The position numbers were made by a program, and so were the translations under genes. Positions 58,544 to 64,000 of a stretch of DNA of 64,000 nt are shown piece after piece; positions within the stretch are counted from its first letter, which is position 1; each line of letters starts with the position of its first letter. Source of the DNA: Bolinopsis microptera (taxonomy: Eukaryota; Ctenophora; Tentaculata; Lobata; Bolinopsidae); the NCBI RefSeq assembly GCF_026151205.1, contig NC_087083.1, forward strand, positions 1,793,501 to 1,857,500. The letters are read 5' to 3'. Under the pieces are notes generated by a model. It was not told where the DNA came from. It saw only the letters and a list, made by a program, of their open reading frames with translations, and did no database searches.

Positions 58544-58925
58544 GCGCTCCTACTAAATCGCTCGCCCAAATTTTAAGAAAATTTTTGTGAAATAGGGCCC
58601 TTTGGGTGTGAAATTGATCTAAATCGGTGTATTTTTGGACGCTGATTCCGAATCACCCCACATGACGTAGGATAAAAATGCTTTCACGGATCGAGAGTTA
58701 TGGGCAAAAAACCGTTTTGGTCACGTGACAGGCTAGTAAACCATGAATTCGATTGTTTAGGGCTCGGGTTAGGGTTAGGGTTGTGGTAAGGGTTATGGTT
58801 AGCTTCGGGGTTACGGTTAGGGTTAGGGTTGGGATTAGGGTTTATGTAAAACCGTTTTGTACGGCTGCAAAACCATAAAAACCAAAGTCACGTGAAATTT
58901 TTGGGCGAGCGAATTAGTAAAAGCC
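58544..58925. mobile_element. 382 bp MITE carrying telomere-like repeats
   Basis: Flanked by catgtgag at 58536-58543 and 58926-58933. Ends are inverted: gcgctcctactaaatcgctc gccc versus gggcgagcgaattagtaaaagcc. Inside lie a stretch shared inverted with 54030-54130 and, at 58760-58845, imperfect ttaggg repeats. Undisturbed R2 copies (e.g. 1480-1507) show the empty site. Confidence 0.7.
58760..58845 (+). repeat. Interstitial telomere-like (TTAGGG) tract
   Basis: gggttagggttagggttgtg then diverged units and gttagggttagggttgggat. Minor ccctaaccctaa pieces also occur near 53992 and 56890. Confidence 0.8.
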
Positions 58926-59156
58926 CATGTGAGGACACGCCCAAATATTTTTAATCCATTACAATTGCAAATGAATGGGAAAAGCGAGCGACCGATTTCA
59001 TTCTCGGTATAATTAATTTGCATTTGCGAACGGTAATTATTCGAATTAATATCATTTCTTTTTGCTTGGGAGAGAGAGACACTGCATGTTGCGGTCCACT
59101 CTACCCATGATTATGGGTTTTGGTCAAATAAATACTGACAAATTTATATATCCTAC

Positions 59157-60786
59157 CTGGTACGATAAGTCCGTTACACAAGCCATAGTTGCATGTTTCA
59201 ATTGCACAGGCTTAACCCTTAAATCGTCCAAAGCATTTTCAAATTCAGATTTTAACCCCCTACATTTATCCAATTCTGATGACACATCTGCCGCCTTCAT
59301 ACATTTATAACTTTTCATATAGCTGAACCTGCTACCCTCATAGAAGGTCGTGGCAAGAGATGCGCACACGTCTTTTCCGGCCGGACACTGAGAAAAGACA
59401 ATTTTATTACTTACCACCAATTTTCACATATAAATCAATCAATAAACATACATTCGATTAAATAATACCCAACTAAATTTTGGCCCTAGATGCTTAGATG
59501 GTAACATACTATAGGGGTCGTTCACATATTACGTAATCAATTTTTTGACTATTCCCCCCCCCCCCCCCCCCCCCCAAGGATGGTAAATACGTTTTGCCTT
59601 TGGGGAGACTACGCGTAGATACTACGCATACGTATTTCCCGATGATAAATTACGTATTTCAAATTTATGGATTAATTATGAACGCGAACGAAAGTGAAAG
59701 TGAGGCGGTTCACTCTGGCCACAGAATATGACAGCTAGGCTACAGACCAGAACTTTCGACGCGACTCAAAGCACACATTGTAGGTTTACAACCTACCGTG
59801 ACTTACTGGGCGGCGCTCAGCCTAGCCTGTCATTCCGCCGAATCTTTATTGTTTATTATGAACATAATAGCCTGGGGTACTTAGGTAAACCGTGACGCGC
59901 GCCGAGTTGGACTCGTCGACGGTCCTGATGACCTGATAATGATATATGGAACAAATATTTTACGAGTATCTCCTGTTAAAGCACACAGTGAACGTGTTAT
60001 TGTTAATCTGATTTTTAAAAATGCAGGGATTTGGCTGGCGCAGGCCAATCCGCACGCATTCAAATTCTTAATAAAATCGCCCGATGTGCGCGGCTCACCC
60101 AGGCGTTGCCTGTCCGCTATGATCATCTTAAAACTTATTTTCAAATTTAATAATTTTTAATTCAAAATTTTCATCAAATAAAATTTTTCGTAATTTGTTT
60201 AAAAGGTAATTTCAATGAGATCCAAATCGAACATTTCGCATTTTCTTGGTCTGTAAGTATTGCTATATACCACTAGGCCAGCGACGCGCGCGCAAATATC
60301 ACTAATCTGTAATCACGTATTTCGAAAGAAATAAGCGCGTATTTTGAAAAAGTTTACCATTGCAAAGAATTTAAGCACTAAATTTTGCTTTATTTCACGT
60401 ATTTCTTAAAATTTTTAAATACGGCGTATTTGGTATTTACAGGCGATTTTTTGACGTATTTACCATCGATGCCCCCCCCCCCCTCCGTAATCAGTTTTAC
60501 ACATAGCTATTGTATCAAGATTACACTAGCGTAATCATTTGGAAACCACATCCCCCTCGGCTGATTACGTAATATGTGAACGACCTTTTATTATAAATAG
60601 AATTGAGTGGAATAAATCCATACGCTAGCACTAGCAGCTAACTGGCTATAAGTATACTTGTTGAACGCTGTATTTGGTACAGGCATTTTTAACCCCTGAT
60701 TTCAAATTTGCGTCCAGGCATTTCCAACAAGTAAGCGATTGAGCTTGTGCCACCATTGCCACTATTATAACTATTGCTATATTCAT
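59157..60786 (-). CDS. Ly6/uPAR-type secreted or GPI-linked protein, exons 1-2 (partial)
   Basis: Exon 1 60786-60658 (43 codons) holds a signal peptide (MNIAIVIIVAMVAQAQS) then LTCWKCLDANLKSGVKNAC, the usual N-terminal L.C..C of three-finger (Ly6/uPAR) domains. Donor CAACAA/gtatac. Exon 2 59387-59157 (77 codons) follows a strong acceptor (ttgtcttttctcag) in phase 0. It reads QCPAGKDVCASLATTF at the junction, with more Cys at YKCMKA, DKCRG and MACVTDL, then donor TACCAG/gtagga. The last exon (expected C-N motif and any GPI signal) was not identified; a 33 nt exon-like piece at about 57782-57814 is possible but weak. It is longer than a typical Ly6 exon 2. A TATA-like tract lies ~25 bases upstream of the ATG. 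Function unknown. Confidence 0.78.
59803..59888. mobile_element. 86 bp MITE with 7-8 bp TSD, copy 4
   Basis: ttactgggcggcgctcagcc ... ggtaa flanked by accgtgac at 59795-59802 and 59889-59896. It splits the R3 repeat that is uninterrupted at 30636-30725. Confidence 0.8.
60215..60300 (-). mobile_element. Possible tRNA-derived SINE head
   Basis: Minus strand has tggcctagtgg (fits the pol III A box) followed ~50 bases later by gttcgatttggatc (weak B box). No folded tRNA. Confidence 0.3.
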
Positions 60787-60837
60787 TTTAGCTTCTTTGC
60801 TTTAGGCTATTGTAGATATATTATTATTGTTAATTTG

Positions 60838-61338
60838 ACCAAAACCCATAATCATGGGTTGAGTGGACCGCTGCCAGTGTCTCTCTTTCCCAAACAAAAG
60901 GAAATGATATTAATTTGATTGACCGTTCTCAAATGCAAAATGATACCGAGAATGAAATCGGTCGCTCGCTTTTCCCATTCATTCACGGCTTACGAATTGT
61001 AATAAGTTTCGATTGATTAGGTACATCAATCAGATGCTGTAAAAATCTCTTTGGGTTGCGTTCGGGTCGATACCTAGTATTTCGGGGTAAGGGTGGTAGT
61101 TATTACTTATTGAATTAGCTGAAGTTTATTGAATCTTTATTGCCGAGTACAGCTGCCTTTGGGTAGTTCTTTTTAATCTATTACAATTGTAAATGAATGG
61201 GAAAAGCGAGCGACCGATTTCATTCTCGGTATCATTTTGCATTTGAGAACGGTCAATCAAATTAATATCATTTCCTTTTGTTTGGGAAAGAGAGACACTG
61301 GCAGCGGTCCACTCTACCCATGATTATGGGTTTTGGTA
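60838..61338. mobile_element. R1 TIR element, short derivative with ~165 bp inverted ends
   Basis: 60838-61005 and 61175-61338 are near-perfect inverted copies (gaccaaaacccataatcatg outward, cgctcgcttttcccattcat inward). The ~170 bp centre includes the C-terminal codons of the element ORF (61115-61168, minus). It begins ~50 bases upstream of the Ly6 start codon. Confidence 0.8.
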
Positions 61339-61342
61339 AAAT

Positions 61343-62380
61343 ATCATCTCTTTTTGATTATAATGTCAGGGTACTTTATAAAGTCGAAATATAAACTGAT
61401 ATCTTCATTAATAAGGAGGAAGTTTCAACAATTTCGAAATTTTTCCTTTAAAAACATTTCCTTGTGTTTAGGTAAGCATATCGGTCGATCACTGACTGAA
61501 TATGCCACTTAATACTCATTCCAGTTGGCATTAAATTCATTTATATTGACATTAAACTGTCGTGGCAAAGCAGAATTTGTTGGAAATCACGAATGAGCAA
61601 AATTCTCACCTTTCGCACGTGCAAACTTTGAGCGGACGTTGCGTGCGAATCCAATATTGAATCGCCGTAAATTTTTGCATGTGATTGTTTTATATATAAT
61701 TTAAAAAGCATGCAAAGTTTCAAAGTATTTCAAGAAGAACTGTAATCACAACGGCACTCTAAAGTTGACAGAAAATGACGAAAACAGCAATTTTCAGTGA
61801 TTTTAGCAATTTTCTATCAATTTGGGCGTGTCCCCACGTGTGCAAATTTTCGATTTTTAACTTTAAAACTAGCCTAATGCACAATTTATACTTATAGGAA
61901 GCAGAACTGAGCTCCACAACCCAAGGCATGGCCCAACACCAGAGAATACTAAATCGCAAAATTGACGTTTTTATAAAATAATTCTTCAAAAAAGCACAAA
62001 CTTCAATGACGAATATCTTTATGAAGGAGCAAGCTAGAAAAACTTTCCGGTAGATTTTCAGAATGCTTGAACAATTATCTAAGGTAAAAATTTCCTCAGA
62101 TTTTGAATACAATTACTTTTCAATGGTGTAAAATCATTTTTAAAAGTTATTACTTTGTCAAAAATCAAGTTTTAAAAACGGTTAACTTGATGACGTCATC
62201 AAGGGGTGTTCATGACGTCAAATAATTTGTTTATTCAATGTAAACTAAAGTGTAAACAATTATTTTCAAGACCTGTGGTCGGAAATGGCTGTATCTTTTA
62301 TACTTTTGAATCTATGGACAATTAAATACAGGCTACAATTGACTGGCAAAGCGTCTATCCCTGAATATGTATATATATAA
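61343..62380 (+). repeat. R2 dispersed repeat, copy 2
   Basis: Co-linear with 1010-2030, again directly following an R1 terminal module. Contains tgatgacgtcatcaa near 62188. A 117-codon minus-strand frame at 61759-62112 has no support and is broken in the other copy. Confidence 0.7.
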
Positions 62381-62634
62381 GCCCCCTCCCGGGTTGCAAC
62401 ATTGCCATGTTACGCAAATAATTGCCGCGCTAACGAAATATTTGCCATCTTAGCAAAATATGCGCCGTGTTATGATGTATTTGCCAGGCTGCGCGTGATG
62501 ATGCAAATATTTCATAAGGAGGCGAATTTTACGTTAGGAAAATGCGCATTCTTAGCAAAATATTTGCCAAACGGTCTGACGCGCGCTGCACGCTCCTTTT
62601 TAGTTTGTTTACGCGAGAATGAAATCTTCGCATT

Positions 62635-62905
62635 CTTAGCAAAATATTCGCCTCCTTATAATTTATTTGCGCGAGAGTTAAATCTACGCTTTCTTAGCAA
62701 AATATTCGCCACCTTATAATTTATTTGCGCGAGAGTTAAATCTACGCTTTCTTAGCAAAATATTCGCCACCTTATAATTTATTTGCGGGAGAGTTAAATC
62801 TACGCTTTCTTAGCATAATATTTGCCGCCTTATAATTTATTTGCGGGAGAGTTAAATCTAGCTACGCTTTCTTAGAAAAATCTTTGCCACCTTATATTTT
62901 ACATA
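62635..62905. repeat. 58 bp tandem repeat, ~4.5 copies
   Basis: Unit ttagcaaaatattcgccacc ttataatttatttgcgcgag agttaaatctacgctttc. Copies start near 62636, 62694, 62752, 62810 and 62871. Diverged single pieces precede it from 62440. The plus-strand frame at 62402-62719 is repeat-derived. Confidence 0.85.
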
Positions 62906-63146
62906 ACTTCATTTGTGATAGGAATTAGGATCATATGCTGCTTACGACTCTGCAGTGGATCACATACTGTATACGTGGATTGAACTGACCCGAAGGAATT
63001 ATGATCAGTGGATCGAAATACATAACGTGACCGACGAATCGCGTCCACAAGATCACTTCGAAATAAGTAACGTGAACCGGCCTGAGTTTATGATCCAAAA
63101 GAAGGATAGGATCTGACCTGAACTTGGAAATAAGATAGGATATTGT

Positions 63147-63192
63147 GTCGCACTGAATATAATAAAGTACGCTACCTGGATTGTAGTGCGAC
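63147..63192. repeat. gtcgcact palindrome, second site
   Basis: gtcgcactgaatataataaa then gtacgctacctggattgtagtgcgac: same arms as 40937-40973 with a longer centre. Confidence 0.6.
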
Positions 63193-63199
63193 ACATACT

Positions 63200-64000
63200 G
63201 TAGTCAGTGTAGTGCGAAGGATTACCTTTATAGTGTTAGCAGTTAAAAATCTAAACTTCATCCCGTTTCAAATATCAAACCACAGTACGAATTATTGCAC
63301 TAATGCCGGTTATAATGAGGTCTAAAACACACGCTCAAAGTTAAAGTGTGTTTATATTTACCAATTAAACTTTAGTTGATGTTAACTTGTTAATTATAAC
63401 TGTGTACGAGTACGACTACCTACCTAACAGTAACCGCTTCGATTTGTTTAACAAAACATCATTTTCCGAACTAGAGTGCGGTACCTATGACTTAGACTTT
63501 ACTCCGCTAGAAACAACAAAATTTAAACAATTGGACAGTAGCGAATCTACCTAGCGAACTTTAGTGTTAGAACTTAGCGGTGACCGACAACTAGGAACCT
63601 CTCATTCCGGCCTCCCACATGTATCACATCACATGGCCCAATCAGTGACGTATCATTTGTGATGTGATCCATATTATTCACATGACAGTTTAGTAAGTGG
63701 TTGTGTATTATAAAGGATTTTAAGAAGTGTTTGAGTTCTCGGCATGTGTTCACATAACGGACGTGAGCCAGGTCCAAAAGGGGCTGGTTCTCGTATCCAA
63801 GGATGTGAGCCGAGCATGCGCTGAAGCGGAAAGCTGCTAAACAGCCCAAGGTTTCAGAACCTATAAACAAATCCTTATTCCTCAAAATTTATGTTTTATA
63901 GTTAATACGAGCAACAAGCAACGCCAACATGTAGGTATATTGTATTGATCCTTCGGTTCTACAGCTCTTGACCTAGGTCTGAAACCGTAAGATCGAGGCA
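63200..64000. other. No supported gene at the right edge
   Basis: A minus-strand open frame at 63574-63885 (103 codons) has no ATG near its start, but its composition is protein-like (e.g. HILGYENQPLLDLAHVRYVN). It might be an internal exon of a gene extending right of the window; no family recognised. Confidence 0.3.

Larger units (their letters stand above)
57922..59130 (-). mobile_element. R1 TIR element, internally deleted copy
   Basis: Inverted terminal modules at 57922-58030 (cccaaacaaaaggaaatgat, tcggtcgctcgcttttccca) and 58953-59130 (aatgggaaaagcgagcgacc, ccatgattatgggttttggt). Between them lie a coding relic (58175-58318), an inverted R2 fragment (~58320-58543) and a nested MITE (58544-58925). 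It lies largely within the intron after Ly6 exon 2. Confidence 0.65.
59514..60587. mobile_element. 1.07 kb TIR element with nested insertions
   Basis: 24 bp perfect terminal inverted repeats: ggtcgttcacatattacgta atca at 59516-59539, inverted at 60562-60585. Inside: a long C-run (59553-59575), a second C-run (~60474), an R3 repeat split by the 86 bp MITE, and a tRNA-like stretch. No transposase ORF; non-autonomous. It lies in intron 1 of the Ly6 gene. Confidence 0.8.

Noticed and set aside
58760-58845. Chromosome end or fusion point marked by ttaggg repeats
   Set aside because: The tract lies inside a MITE with target duplications and unique sequence continues on both sides.
63574-63885. 103-codon minus-strand frame at the right edge
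   Set aside because: No ATG start, no recognised domain; kept only as a low-confidence note.

Overview
The window looks like nuclear DNA of an invertebrate metazoan. Genes are split by GT-AG introns, and the encoded proteins are animal-type extracellular or membrane proteins (PAN/apple, kringle, Ly6/uPAR, LDL-receptor class A plus 7TM). Composition is strongly AT-rich, with telomere-like TTAGGG tracts and many MITE-like repeats. A cnidarian or another early-branching or marine invertebrate would fit; I cannot name the species. There is no bacterial operon, rRNA or CRISPR.

Layout. 1-825 (minus, running off the left edge) is a 275-codon open frame next to a module that recurs near the right end as long inverted terminal repeats; I read it as the right half of a full-length mobile element. 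0.9-2.9 kb is dispersed and tandem repeat. 3.15-23.68 kb is a ~20 kb satellite array with a ~430 bp dimeric unit, and 34.37-37.32 kb is a cleaner block of the same family. 23.7-34.3 kb is gene-poor: a decayed LINE, a 575 bp nested tandem repeat, a tRNA-like SINE and foldback DNA.

37.6-46.3 kb holds a complete LDLa-containing, LGR-like receptor gene (copy A, 730 aa). A tandem segmental duplication of ~3.7 kb gave copy B, which is cut after TM3 because the duplication breakpoint lies inside exon 2. 47.0-52.3 kb holds a complete 15-exon gene for a secreted 581-residue protein with four PAN/apple modules; its reading phase is continuous across all 14 introns. 55.5-56.2 kb encodes one full kringle module over three exons. 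59.1-60.8 kb holds the first two exons of a Ly6/uPAR-type secreted protein. All recognised genes are on the minus strand.

The PAN, kringle, Ly6 and receptor genes are all cell-surface or secreted products, but nothing in the sequence ties them into one pathway. The strongest novelty candidates are: (1) the TIR-bounded element whose ORF starts at 825 and whose C-terminal codons survive in internally deleted copies at 58 and 61 kb; (2) an 86 bp MITE with 7-8 bp target duplications seen at four sites; (3) the receptor duplication and its in-frame LDLa deletion; (4) a ~56-copy 12 bp minisatellite starting right at a splice donor. Gene models were read by eye; no database search was possible.
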